Origin: Mycobacterium neglectum
Lineage (GTDB): Bacteria > Actinomycetota > Actinomycetes > Mycobacteriales > Mycobacteriaceae
Direction of reading: 5' to 3'
DNA length: 61,702 nt
Assembly (NCBI RefSeq): GCF_002591975.1
Contig: NZ_NVQE01000036.1
Span: forward strand, 1-61,702
Shown: one piece after another, positions 24,891 through 32,913 of the stretch
Position numbering within the stretch: the stretch's first letter is position 1
Layout: each line of letters begins with the position of its first letter
The notes under the pieces: model-generated
Told to the model about the DNA's origin: nothing
What the model saw: only the letters and a program-made list of their open reading frames with translations
Database searches by the model: none
Program-made: the position numbers and the translations under genes

Positions 24891-26813
24891 GTGACGACTG
24901 ATGCCGAAACGACGGCGGCCTCGAACGACGTTGATTCGCATGAACTGAAGGCCAACTTGCGCCAGGCCGACCCCGGTGTGCTTGTCGCGGTGTTGGCTCA
25001 GCTCACCGGCGACGCAACGGTGATCGATCGTTTCGGACCGGCGATCTCCCACGTTCCCGATCCACCCGAGCGGGCCGGCGTCACCGACCCTGAGACAGCG
25101 GAAGTGCTCGTATCGGCGGTCGTCGAGGCGCTCGGGCGGCCGCGGTCCGACGGCGTGTTGGCCGCCGACGACCCCGAGTTCTTCAGGCTGCTGCTGCCGG
25201 TTGCGCTGGGCTCGGAGGTCGACGACGAGTTCGTCCCGCTGTTGCTCGAGCAGGGCGGCTTTCAGCTGTCGCAGCCGACGCTGCCGCGCACCGTGCCAAT
25301 TCCTGCGACGATGACGGTGGCCGTCGTCGGAGCGGGCCTTGCCGGAATCATCACCGCACTCGCCGCTGCCGACGCAGGAGTCACCTACGAGATCTTCGAT
25401 CGAAACTCCGAAGTCGGCGGCACATGGTTGACCACGAACTATCCGGGCATCGGCGTCGACACGCCATCGGCGTACTACTCGCTGTCCCGCGACGTGAACC
25501 CCGACTGGACGAGCTACTACCCCCAGGGTGGGGAGTACCAGGCCTACCTGGTCGCTCTTGCGGACAAGTACGGACTGCGCGAGCGGACACGATTCGGTAC
25601 CGAGGTGGAAGCGCTGAGGTGGGACGAAGAGCGCGAGCAGTGGCAGATCCATTCGGTCGACCGCGACGGCAACCGCGACGTCACCTACTCGTCCGTTGTG
25701 GTCACCGCCGCCGGCTACCTCAACCGCCCGCGATGGCCTGAGGTCCCCGGCCGGGAGACGTTCGCGGGCATCAGCGTTCACTCCGCTCAGTGGGATGAGG
25801 CCCTGGATCTCACTGGACAGCGGGTGGCGGTCATCGGTGCGGGCTGCACAGCTGTCCAGATCGTCGACTCGTGCGTCGACCAGGTCGAGCATCTGACGGT
25901 GTTCCAACGGCAGCCGCACTGGGTGGCACCGCGCAAGCGGCCAACTGACGACGTGCCGGGGCACCGACGCTACCTCGGCCGCCGGCTGCCGTACTACGCG
26001 AACTGGCACCGGTTGAAGTCCTATTGGGGCACCTCTGACAACAACTATCCCGTCATCCTGCGGGATCCGGAGTGGGCGAAGGACCACCTGTCGATATCCC
26101 CGGCGAACGACGTGCTCTTGACGTTGTGCATGGACTACATCACCCGAACCTTCGGTGCGGGAACCGAACTGGCGAAGAAAGTCACTCCGGACTTCGCGCC
26201 ATACGGCAAGCGCATCATCCGTGACCCGGGAGGCTATTACGCGGCGCTCACCCGTGACCACGTCGACGTGGAAGCCAGCGAACCAGCGATCGTCAACGAA
26301 CGCGGAATTGTCACCGCGGATGGTCGGCAGATTGACCTCGACGTGATCATCTATGCGACCGGATACCATCTGGACTTCCTGTCCACCATCGATATTCGCG
26401 GCAGGGGTGGGCAGAAACTCGCCGACGTGTGGGGCGACAATCCGCGCGCGTATCGCGGCGGCACCGTCCCGGGATTCCCCAACCTGTTCATCAACTCGGC
26501 ACCGAACTACAGCCCCGGCCACGGCGCGGGCGCCAACTTTTCGATGGAATTGATGGCGCACTATGTCGTCGAGTGCCTGCAACTGATGGCGCTGCGCGAT
26601 GCAAAGATCATGGAAGTCACGCAGGATGCCCACGACGAATATGTGGGCGGTATCGACAAGGCGATGGCCGGCACCGTGTGGTGTCACACCCCGAACGCGC
26701 ACACCTACTATCGATCCGGGTCGGGGCGAGTGGTGGTGGCGACCCCGTATCGGCTGGTCGACCTCTGGCATCAGCACCGGGCGCCGATCGAAGAGGACTT
26801 CTTGCTGCAATGA
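24891..26813 (+). CDS. Flavin monooxygenase, 4-hydroxyacetophenone-monooxygenase-like (Baeyer-Villiger type)
   Basis: 640 residues from a GTG at 24891, the same length as I recall for 4-hydroxyacetophenone monooxygenase. About 140 residues precede the first Rossmann motif (VAVVGAGLAGI), as in that subgroup. Other motifs: FDRNSEVGGTWLTTNYPGIGVDTPSAYYS, second nucleotide motif VAVIGAGCTAVQI, and FAGISVHSAQWD, a variant of the FxGxxxHxxxWP fingerprint with D for P. Uses FAD and NADPH to insert oxygen beside a ketone, giving an ester or lactone. Its stop overlaps the next SDR by 4 bases. The substrate is probably a ketone made by the SDRs. Confidence 0.88.
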   Translation: MTTDAETTAASNDVDSHELKANLRQADPGVLVAVLAQLTGDATVIDRFGPAISHVPDPPERAGVTDPETAEVLVSAVVEALGRPRSDGVLAADDPEFFRLLLPVALGSEVDDEFVPLLLEQGGFQLSQPTLPRTVPIPATMTVAVVGAGLAGIITALAAADAGVTYEIFDRNSEVGGTWLTTNYPGIGVDTPSAYYSLSRDVNPDWTSYYPQGGEYQAYLVALADKYGLRERTRFGTEVEALRWDEEREQWQIHSVDRDGNRDVTYSSVVVTAAGYLNRPRWPEVPGRETFAGISVHSAQWDEALDLTGQRVAVIGAGCTAVQIVDSCVDQVEHLTVFQRQPHWVAPRKRPTDDVPGHRRYLGRRLPYYANWHRLKSYWGTSDNNYPVILRDPEWAKDHLSISPANDVLLTLCMDYITRTFGAGTELAKKVTPDFAPYGKRIIRDPGGYYAALTRDHVDVEASEPAIVNERGIVTADGRQIDLDVIIYATGYHLDFLSTIDIRGRGGQKLADVWGDNPRAYRGGTVPGFPNLFINSAPNYSPGHGAGANFSMELMAHYVVECLQLMALRDAKIMEVTQDAHDEYVGGIDKAMAGTVWCHTPNAHTYYRSGSGRVVVATPYRLVDLWHQHRAPIEEDFLLQ

Positions 26814-27697
26814 CGCAATTACTCACCGGCAAAACGGCTTTGGTCACCGGCAGCAGCCGGGGGATCGGCCGGGCGATTGCGCAACGGTTGGCCGCCGAGG
26901 GCGCGACGGTGGTGGTGACGGCGCGCTCCTACGAGCCGTCGCCGTCCGTACGCGGAGGGTCGTCCTCGGCACTGCCCGGCACCATCGGCGAAACCGTTGA
27001 GCTGATCGAGTCCGCCGGAGGCAAGGCGATCGGAATGGCGGCCGACCTCGAGAATCCCGACGATCGCGACCACCTCGTGCAACGGGTGCTCGACACCGCG
27101 GGTCGCCTCGACATCCTGGTCAACAACGCGGGTTTCGCCGACTATGCGGTGGTCGAGCACATGTCCCTGGACACCTTCGAACGCACCGTGGAGCACTACG
27201 TGCGCGTACCGTTCGTCCTCACCAAGGCTGCGGTGCCGCACATGCGTAAGCAAGGCGCGGGCTGGATCGTCAATATCGGATCGGTGACCGGAGTGGCGCC
27301 GGTGCGGCCGTACCGCGAGTACAACAAGACCTCCGGCGATGTGGTCTACGCGTCGATGAAGGCGGCTTTGCATCGGTTCACGCAGGGCGTAGCGGCCGAA
27401 CTGCTCGAAGCCAACATCGCGGTCAATTGCGTGGGGCCCTCCACTGCGGTGCGCACACCCGGTGCGTCACAGCTGATCCCGGAGAGCTTTCCGACGGAAC
27501 CGGTGGAGTATCTGGCCGAGACGGTACTGGCGATGTGTCACAGGCCGGCCGCGGAACGCACCGGGCTGGTGGCGTTCAGCCTGCACTATCCGTGGTCCGT
27601 GCAGCTACCGGTGCATAGCCTCGATGGCGCCACGTTGCTGCCTCCACTGGAACCGCCCGCGACGGCCAACCCCAACATTCTGCCCGCCTGTATCTAG
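26810..27697 (+). CDS. Short-chain dehydrogenase/reductase
   Basis: 295 residues from an ATG overlapping the monooxygenase stop (ATGA). Motifs: TGSSRGIGRAIAQRL, NNAG, catalytic Ser in NIGSVTG, and a variant active-site YASMK. A long internal insertion after the first strand (YEPSPSVRGGSSSALPGTIGETVELI) is unusual for SDRs. It is translationally coupled to the HAPMO-like oxygenase, so it may supply its ketone or process its product. The stop shares a CTAG with the stop of the convergent Dabb-domain gene. Confidence 0.85.
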   Translation: MTQLLTGKTALVTGSSRGIGRAIAQRLAAEGATVVVTARSYEPSPSVRGGSSSALPGTIGETVELIESAGGKAIGMAADLENPDDRDHLVQRVLDTAGRLDILVNNAGFADYAVVEHMSLDTFERTVEHYVRVPFVLTKAAVPHMRKQGAGWIVNIGSVTGVAPVRPYREYNKTSGDVVYASMKAALHRFTQGVAAELLEANIAVNCVGPSTAVRTPGASQLIPESFPTEPVEYLAETVLAMCHRPAAERTGLVAFSLHYPWSVQLPVHSLDGATLLPPLEPPATANPNILPACI

Positions 27698-28323
27698 CGC
27701 AACACCGTTGGCGGACATTCGCAAAAGCTGTGACATACCCTCGCGCGCACAATGCTGTTCGGGCATTCCGGGTCGAACCACTGGTCGACGACAGCCCAGT
27801 GGAAAGGGTGCATCAGATACGGGCCCATGATCCCGTCGGCGTCGGAGAACTCCTGCTCAAAAACGTGCGTCCACTCGGTCGCGCCGACCGTATGCGCGGG
27901 CCGGCTCAACTGCCAGGCGCTGATGGACGATACATACCCGGGCAGGGCGCGAAGGTCTGCCTCGAACTTGTCCACCTTCTCGGCACCCGCGTCCGCTTCC
28001 ACCCGTAGCAACAGCGTTCGGTACACCGTGCCAGGCGTGCGTTCGGCTATCACGGTGGGCGCACCGTGGTAGTCGGCTCCATTCACCCGCGTGATCGCCG
28101 GATCAGTAAGCGTTGTCTCGACTTCGGCGGCAACGGACTGCCAGTTGTCCTTGCGTTCGAACCGCAGGTGCATCAGAAGATCACCGCCGTTGCGGCTGCC
28201 GGCGAGCGTAGGTGCCACCACCGCGTGATGTGCCCCGCAGTCGGCAGTAAGTTTCTGGAGCGAATCCGCAACCCGGACAAGGTGTCCAGCGGGCACATCG
28301 ATGAGTCGCGTGACGCTAAACAT
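27694..28323 (-). CDS. Stress-responsive A/B barrel (Dabb)-like protein
   Basis: 209 residues from the ATG at 28321-28323, chosen for a short 8-base overlap with the upstream gene; an ATG at 28341 is also possible. Two ferredoxin-like halves are seen. The second, from TVYRTLLLRVEADAGAEKVDKFEADLRALPGY to WTHVFEQEFSDADGIMGPYLMHPFHWAVVDQW, has the Dabb pattern of WTHV and YLxHPxH. Dabb proteins are dimeric barrels; some are cyclases or dehydratases, for example on polyketides. Last gene of the IclR unit. Role unknown. Confidence 0.7.
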   Translation of the reverse strand: MFSVTRLIDVPAGHLVRVADSLQKLTADCGAHHAVVAPTLAGSRNGGDLLMHLRFERKDNWQSVAAEVETTLTDPAITRVNGADYHGAPTVIAERTPGTVYRTLLLRVEADAGAEKVDKFEADLRALPGYVSSISAWQLSRPAHTVGATEWTHVFEQEFSDADGIMGPYLMHPFHWAVVDQWFDPECPNSIVRARVCHSFCECPPTVLR

Positions 28324-28657
28324 CGCAAAGGCTGTCGACATCGTTGGCCGCCGCGGCCACAGAGCGATCACGCTCCACCACGAGGTGGCCGATGCTGTCC
28401 CACCACCGAGCCAGTTCCGGATCCGGCCTGCCCTTCCAGGTCATCTCCCACCACTCTCGAGCACTGCGTAGCGACCACGTGATCGTCACGACGTTGCTCT
28501 GGTCGGCAAACCAGATCGGCGGGCTGACGAGTATGTCGCGCAACGACATTCCACGCTCACGGGCGCCGGGGGTGTACTCGGCGAGGTAGCAGTCGATGAA
28601 GTCCTTGGCGCAGCCCGGTCGTGTCACCACACGGTCGACGACGTACACATCAGCCAC
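28316..28657 (-). CDS. Small conserved protein, probable dimeric alpha/beta-barrel
   Basis: 113 residues from a GTG at 28655-28657 that overlaps the hydrolase stop by 8 bases. Not confidently recognised. Features are VVDRVVTRPGCAKDFIDCYLAEYTPGARERGMSL, then WWEMTWKGRPDPELARWWDSI, a pattern similar to dimeric ferredoxin-like barrels such as NIPSNAP or EthD relatives. Coupled to both neighbours. May work with the Dabb-like protein encoded just downstream. Confidence 0.65.
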   Translation of the reverse strand: MADVYVVDRVVTRPGCAKDFIDCYLAEYTPGARERGMSLRDILVSPPIWFADQSNVVTITWSLRSAREWWEMTWKGRPDPELARWWDSIGHLVVERDRSVAAAANDVDSLCDV

Positions 28658-29588
28658 GGGCAGTCCCGACGAAGAGCGCGGCCACGTGTCCGGATACTTC
28701 CTTGCGCGCTTGCTGCGCAAGGTCCAACATCGGCATCGTCATGAACCCGTGGATGCCGCCGTCGTAGCTGAGGTGAGTCGTCGGGACTCCTGCGCGGTCC
28801 AGTGCATCACAGTACGCAATTCCCTCGTCTCGCAAGGGATCGTGGCCTGCGGTGACGACGACCGCCGGCGCCAGCCCGCGCAGATCCGCGTTCAGCGGTG
28901 CGGCGTAGGTATGCCCACGGTCGGCAGGGGAGGGTACGTACTGGTCCCAGTACCACTGCAGGGCGGTGCGAGGGTTGTAGAAGCCCTCGCCGTAGGCAAG
29001 GTAGGACTCCGTGTCGAAGTTCGGGGAGATCATCGGGTAGAGCAGCAGCTGGGCCGCCAGCGCGGGTGCTCCGCGATCACGCGCCATCAGTGCGACCGAC
29101 GCCGCGACGTGACCACCCGCACTGTCACCGCCGACGATGATCCGGCGTGCATCGCCGCCGAGCGCATCGGCATTGCGGGCGGCCCAGTGCGTCACCGCGA
29201 AGACATCCTCGGCGGCCGCCGGCCACGGATGTTCCGGCGCGAGCCGGTAGGCGACCGAAACAACCACGGCGGGAATGAGATTCGTCAACGCGCGACACAG
29301 GCCGTCGTGACTGTCCAGATCGCAGAACACGAATCCGCCGCCGTGGGCGTACACCAGAGTCGGCACCGGGCCGGCCGCCGAAGCGGGGCGGTAGATGCGC
29401 ACCGCGATGTCACCTGCCGGTCCGTGGACGGATGCGTCGATGACCTCGCCGACCTCTTCGGGGGACTCTGGCGCGACGAAGCGGGACCGGATCGCCGCGC
29501 GGACCTGCGCACCGGTCATTGTGTGCACGGGCGGGAATCCGGAGTCGAGGGCTTCGATGATCCCCGCGATCTGGGGGTCCAGGTTCAT
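28650..29588 (-). CDS. Alpha/beta hydrolase, hormone-sensitive-lipase family
   Basis: 312 residues from the ATG at 29586-29588, overlapping the IclR stop (ATGA). Motifs: VYAHGGGFVF (oxyanion hole), GGDSAGGHVAASV (nucleophile), TAGHDPLRDEGIAYCDAL (Asp) and GGIHGFM (His). A second HSL esterase in the island, about 30-40% similar by eye to the one at 19746. Its start is coupled to the regulator, which makes it a likely direct target. It could open the ester or lactone made by one of the two Baeyer-Villiger-type enzymes. Confidence 0.88.
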   Translation of the reverse strand: MNLDPQIAGIIEALDSGFPPVHTMTGAQVRAAIRSRFVAPESPEEVGEVIDASVHGPAGDIAVRIYRPASAAGPVPTLVYAHGGGFVFCDLDSHDGLCRALTNLIPAVVVSVAYRLAPEHPWPAAAEDVFAVTHWAARNADALGGDARRIIVGGDSAGGHVAASVALMARDRGAPALAAQLLLYPMISPNFDTESYLAYGEGFYNPRTALQWYWDQYVPSPADRGHTYAAPLNADLRGLAPAVVVTAGHDPLRDEGIAYCDALDRAGVPTTHLSYDGGIHGFMTMPMLDLAQQARKEVSGHVAALFVGTARG

Positions 29589-30370
29589 GCCGAGACGCGC
29601 TGAAGGGGCCGCGCCTGTTGCAGCGTCGGTGCCACCCGGTCCTCGACATCGCGCCAGATGCCCATCGCCGTCATCCGCACGGGCGCGGCCAGGCGCTGGT
29701 CGAACGCCATTCGGCTCATAGGTCCACACACCGATACCGCTGCGACGGCATCGCCCGGCGCACCGATCGCTGCTGCGACACAACCGAATCCGGCAAGCGA
29801 CTCCTCACGGTCGAAGGCCACCCCGCGGGCACGGACCTTGACGAGTTCGTCGCGCATCTGCGCCGGTGTACTGATCGAGTACCTGGTCTTTCGGGTGGCC
29901 AGATCGACGGCGTCGGCCTCATCGTTGTAAGCCAGCATGGCCTTGCCGACCGCCGCGCAATGTGCCGGCTGGCGCCCGCCGACTCGGGTGGGAATCGCCG
30001 CCACCATCCGGTCGCCGATCTTCTCGAGGTAGACCACGTCGGAGCCGTCGAGTACTGCGAGATGGACGACCAGCCCGGTCGCGCGGTGCAGATCATGCAG
30101 TAGTGGAATCGCGGCGCGGTGTAGCCGGTCCTGGTGCACGGCGAGTGAGCCGAGTTCGACGAGTCGCATCCCGAGCTCGTAGTCGCGCCCGCTGCGGCGC
30201 AGCCAGCGCAGAGCAACCAATCGCTCGAGCATGCGGTGCGCCGACGACCGCGGCAGACCGGTCCGGCGCACGATCTGGGCCAGTGTCAGCCGTCCCGGCC
30301 CGTCGAAGGCGTCCAACACCAGCGACACCCGATCGATGACGGCACTGGGGGTTTCGACGGCCGTGGTCAT
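29585..30370 (-). CDS. IclR family transcriptional regulator
   Basis: 261 residues from an ATG at 30368-30370 with GGAGG just upstream. N-terminal winged helix-turn-helix: RLTLAQIVRRTGLPRSSAHRMLERLVALRWLRR. The C-terminal effector domain carries GRQPAHCAAVGKAMLAY and GVAFDREESLAGFGCVAAAI, both characteristic of IclR. Members control aromatic and ring degradation and usually bind palindromes. A perfect 19-base palindrome starts 14 bases upstream of its ATG, so it probably regulates itself and perhaps the ring-cleavage unit that ends just upstream. Leads the unit IclR-hydrolase-small protein-Dabb. Confidence 0.92.
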   Translation of the reverse strand: MTTAVETPSAVIDRVSLVLDAFDGPGRLTLAQIVRRTGLPRSSAHRMLERLVALRWLRRSGRDYELGMRLVELGSLAVHQDRLHRAAIPLLHDLHRATGLVVHLAVLDGSDVVYLEKIGDRMVAAIPTRVGGRQPAHCAAVGKAMLAYNDEADAVDLATRKTRYSISTPAQMRDELVKVRARGVAFDREESLAGFGCVAAAIGAPGDAVAAVSVCGPMSRMAFDQRLAAPVRMTAMGIWRDVEDRVAPTLQQARPLQRVSA

Positions 30371-30383
30371 GACGCCTCCTGCT

Positions 30384-30402
30384 ATATAACTAATAGTTAT
30401 AT
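30384..30402. promoter_or_regulatory. Perfect palindrome at the IclR promoter
   Basis: ATATAACTAATAGTTATAT: 9-base arms around one A, AT-rich in GC-rich surroundings, ending 13 bases before the IclR ATG region. IclR proteins commonly bind such inverted repeats and repress their own gene. The AT-rich core may double as the -10 region. Strong candidate operator. Confidence 0.7.
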
Positions 30403-30534
30403 GCCTAGTTGTAGCATAGAGCTGTGGCGGCTGTCACTATTGACGGCGAATCGGCAGCGTGAATTGTGCGGCCAGGGTCGTGAAATACCCAGGACAGCAG
30501 CCCTGGGTGCACAAATCAGCGGACGGGGAGAGTC

Positions 30535-31998
30535 TCAGCCCTTGGCTGCGGCGCGCCCCGCCCGACGGCCGTAGAAGCTGCCGTCACCCAGCGAGATCCC
30601 GCTGGCGTAGCCCCAGGCGGCCACGCCCGCGGTGCAGCGGCCAGCGGCGTAGAGGCCGGGGATCGGCGCGCCGCTGACGTGCAGCACCTCCGAGTCCAGC
30701 GTGGTCTGCAGGCCGCCGAGGGTGAAACCGGCGCAACTGGCCCGAAGATCGATCGCGCCGACAGGTGTGCCGATGGGCTTGCACCATTCGGCCTTCTTGT
30801 ACAGCAACGGATCCTCGCCGCGTGCCGCATTGTCGTTGTAGACGCTGACGGTGGCTTGCAGCGTTCCGGTGGGGAGGCCGATCTCGGCTTCGAGTTCGGC
30901 AACCGAGTCGCATACCCAAGTGGCCGGACGTTTCAGGAACGGAGTCGCCGACGTTGCCGCCATGGCCTCTTCCTGCGCGTCGCCGTCGATGATCAGGTAC
31001 GCGGTGTCGTCCTGGTGGTACAGCGTGAGCTGCCCGATCCGGCCGGAGTACATGTCCTCGGGTACATAGCGCTGTCCGCGCCCGTTGACGAGGATGCCGC
31101 GGACCGTCTGCTGCGGGTCGATGAGGAATGCGACCTCGGTGGCGTCCATGTGCGCGAGATCGGCACCGAGCGCCTGGGCCATCCGGATCGCTTGTCCGTC
31201 ATGCTGTTCGATCGATGCCGCGGGGCGTCCGACGAGCTTCGGCGCGTACTGGGCCAGCATCGCGTCGTTGTAGGCGAAGCTGCCCGCGGCGAGGACGACG
31301 CCGCGCCGCGCGCGAATCGCGACCTGCTTACCGTACTGGCGCGCGACCAGGCCGGCGACGCGGCCGTCGGACTCCACGACTAGCGAGGACGCGTGGACGT
31401 CGTACACCGCCCGCACCCCCAACGAGGTCGCGGTATCGACGAGCGGCTTCATCAGCATGTAGCCGGCGCTGGCTTCGCCGGCCTTCTTGTTCGACATCTG
31501 CGGAATATGGCCCCGCGGAGCGGGTTTCGCGATCGTGTTGAACGGGAAGGCGTTCTCGCCGCCGGTGAACATCAGGCCTTCGTCGCCGGGTGGCTCCCAG
31601 CCGGGCTCACCCCAGAACACCGGTTTGAACGGCACACCGCAGCGCACGAGCCAGTCGAAATGGTCGACACTCCCCGCGCAGTAGTCGCCGACACGGTTCG
31701 CATCGGCGCCCGGTCCCATCGCCACGTTGAGGAACGCGGCCATGTTGTCGACCGAATCGTCGAAGCCGCATGCTTTTTGCAGCGCGGTGCCGCCGCCGAG
31801 GTAAATGAACCCGCCGGCCATGGCGGCTGCCCCGCCCCAGCCTCCGGTGCGCTCGAGGACGAGCACGTCGGCGCCAACCGAGGCGGCTTCCGCCGCCGCG
31901 GCCGCGCCGGCGATGCCGTACCCCGCGATCACGACATCGGCTTCGTAGTCCCAACTCTCGATCTGATCAACGGACTTGGGATAGACGTCGGTATCCAT
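30535..31998 (-). CDS. KstD-like FAD-binding dehydrogenase (fumarate reductase/succinate dehydrogenase flavoprotein superfamily)
   Basis: 487 residues from the ATG at 31996-31998. FAD motif DVVIAGYGIAGAAAAAEAASVGADVLVLERTGGWGG at about residues 21-56, then GGFIYLGGGTALQ. The C-terminus GLYAAGRCTAGVAAWGYASGISLGDGSFYGRRAG is the flavin-binding end. It is shorter than the KstD at 12196 and its C-terminal motif differs, so it belongs to another subgroup of steroid-dehydrogenase-like flavoproteins. It is the third gene after the HsaA- and HsaC-like genes, separated by 3 bases. Likely introduces a C=C bond in a cyclic ketone; steroid use is inference. Confidence 0.8.
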   Translation of the reverse strand: MDTDVYPKSVDQIESWDYEADVVIAGYGIAGAAAAAEAASVGADVLVLERTGGWGGAAAMAGGFIYLGGGTALQKACGFDDSVDNMAAFLNVAMGPGADANRVGDYCAGSVDHFDWLVRCGVPFKPVFWGEPGWEPPGDEGLMFTGGENAFPFNTIAKPAPRGHIPQMSNKKAGEASAGYMLMKPLVDTATSLGVRAVYDVHASSLVVESDGRVAGLVARQYGKQVAIRARRGVVLAAGSFAYNDAMLAQYAPKLVGRPAASIEQHDGQAIRMAQALGADLAHMDATEVAFLIDPQQTVRGILVNGRGQRYVPEDMYSGRIGQLTLYHQDDTAYLIIDGDAQEEAMAATSATPFLKRPATWVCDSVAELEAEIGLPTGTLQATVSVYNDNAARGEDPLLYKKAEWCKPIGTPVGAIDLRASCAGFTLGGLQTTLDSEVLHVSGAPIPGLYAAGRCTAGVAAWGYASGISLGDGSFYGRRAGRAAAKG

Positions 31999-32001
31999 CG
32001 G

Positions 32002-32910
32002 CTACATCCGCATCGCGGCTGGCGGTTCGCCCATCCACTGGTGACCCCAGTAGCTGTCGGCGGTGATTTCCTCGGCGGTGTAATACCGTTCGTCGACTCG
32101 CATGCCGTCGGTGCCGAATTCGATGTCCCAGTCGCCGGGCGCGCGGACGTAGAAGGACACCATCTTGTCGTTGGTGTGGCGGCCCAGCGTCGAGGAGAGC
32201 TGGAATCCTTCCGCGTTGACGCGGTCCAACGCCTGCCCGACGGCGTCGAGGCTGTCGACTTCCACCATGACGTGCACGACACCGGGCTTGTCCTGGTTCA
32301 TCGCCGGGCAGATGGCCAGGCTGTGGTGCCGCTCGTTGATGCCGAGGAATCGCACACGTATCGGGCCGAATTCGGGCGGTGCAGGCACCCGGAATGCGCC
32401 GCGCGAGCGGAAACCCAGGACGCCGGTGTAGAAGTCGAACAGACCGTTCGCATCCATCGCAGGCATCACCACGTGTCCGAGCCCCTGGTCGCCCGTGACG
32501 AACCGCGCGCCGAACGGGGTGATCACCGGACTGTGGTCGAGCACCGCACCATGGAAAACCTCAACCGTCGTGTCCGCAGGGTCGGAGAAGCTGATCACTT
32601 CCTCGACCCGCCGCTCGTCGGCCTCGGCCGCGGACAGCTCCTTGAACACGACTCCGGCGGCGTCGAGGTTGGCCTTGACTTCCTCGAGCGCGGCGTGGTC
32701 GCGCACTTCCCAGCCGACCGTCAGAACCCGGTCGACGTCGCCGGGTACGACGATGATGCGCGCGGCCCGCTCATCCATCCGCAGGTACAGGGCCGACGGA
32801 TCGGGACCCTTTCCTTCGGCGAATCCCAGGACGCCAAAAGCGAACTGACGCCACCGGTCGATATCGCCGGCCGCAACGGTGATGTAGCCGAGGCTCTTGA
32901 GAAGGCTCAT
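32002..32910 (-). CDS. HsaC-like extradiol (catechol meta-cleavage) dioxygenase
   Basis: 302 residues, the size of HsaC/BphC enzymes. Two vicinal-oxygen-chelate domains; the active C-terminal one has the Fe(II) ligands His146 (GLGHVVMP), His213 (VVHVMVEV) and Glu264 (WDIEFGTDGM), at almost the same positions I recall for HsaC (145, 215, 266). A supporting His at 195/196 and Tyr at 254 are present. It cleaves a catechol beside the hydroxyls to a yellow ring-fission product. Three bases separate it from the upstream HsaA-like gene, giving substrate-to-product order. Confidence 0.92.
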   Translation of the reverse strand: MSLLKSLGYITVAAGDIDRWRQFAFGVLGFAEGKGPDPSALYLRMDERAARIIVVPGDVDRVLTVGWEVRDHAALEEVKANLDAAGVVFKELSAAEADERRVEEVISFSDPADTTVEVFHGAVLDHSPVITPFGARFVTGDQGLGHVVMPAMDANGLFDFYTGVLGFRSRGAFRVPAPPEFGPIRVRFLGINERHHSLAICPAMNQDKPGVVHVMVEVDSLDAVGQALDRVNAEGFQLSSTLGRHTNDKMVSFYVRAPGDWDIEFGTDGMRVDERYYTAEEITADSYWGHQWMGEPPAAMRM

Positions 32911-32913
32911 CTG

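Noticed and set aside
24819..26810. 663-codon open frame on the minus strand opposite the HAPMO-like monooxygenase
   Set aside because: High-GC shadow of a real gene; product rich in Arg/His/Asp with no motif, while the plus strand has full flavin motifs.
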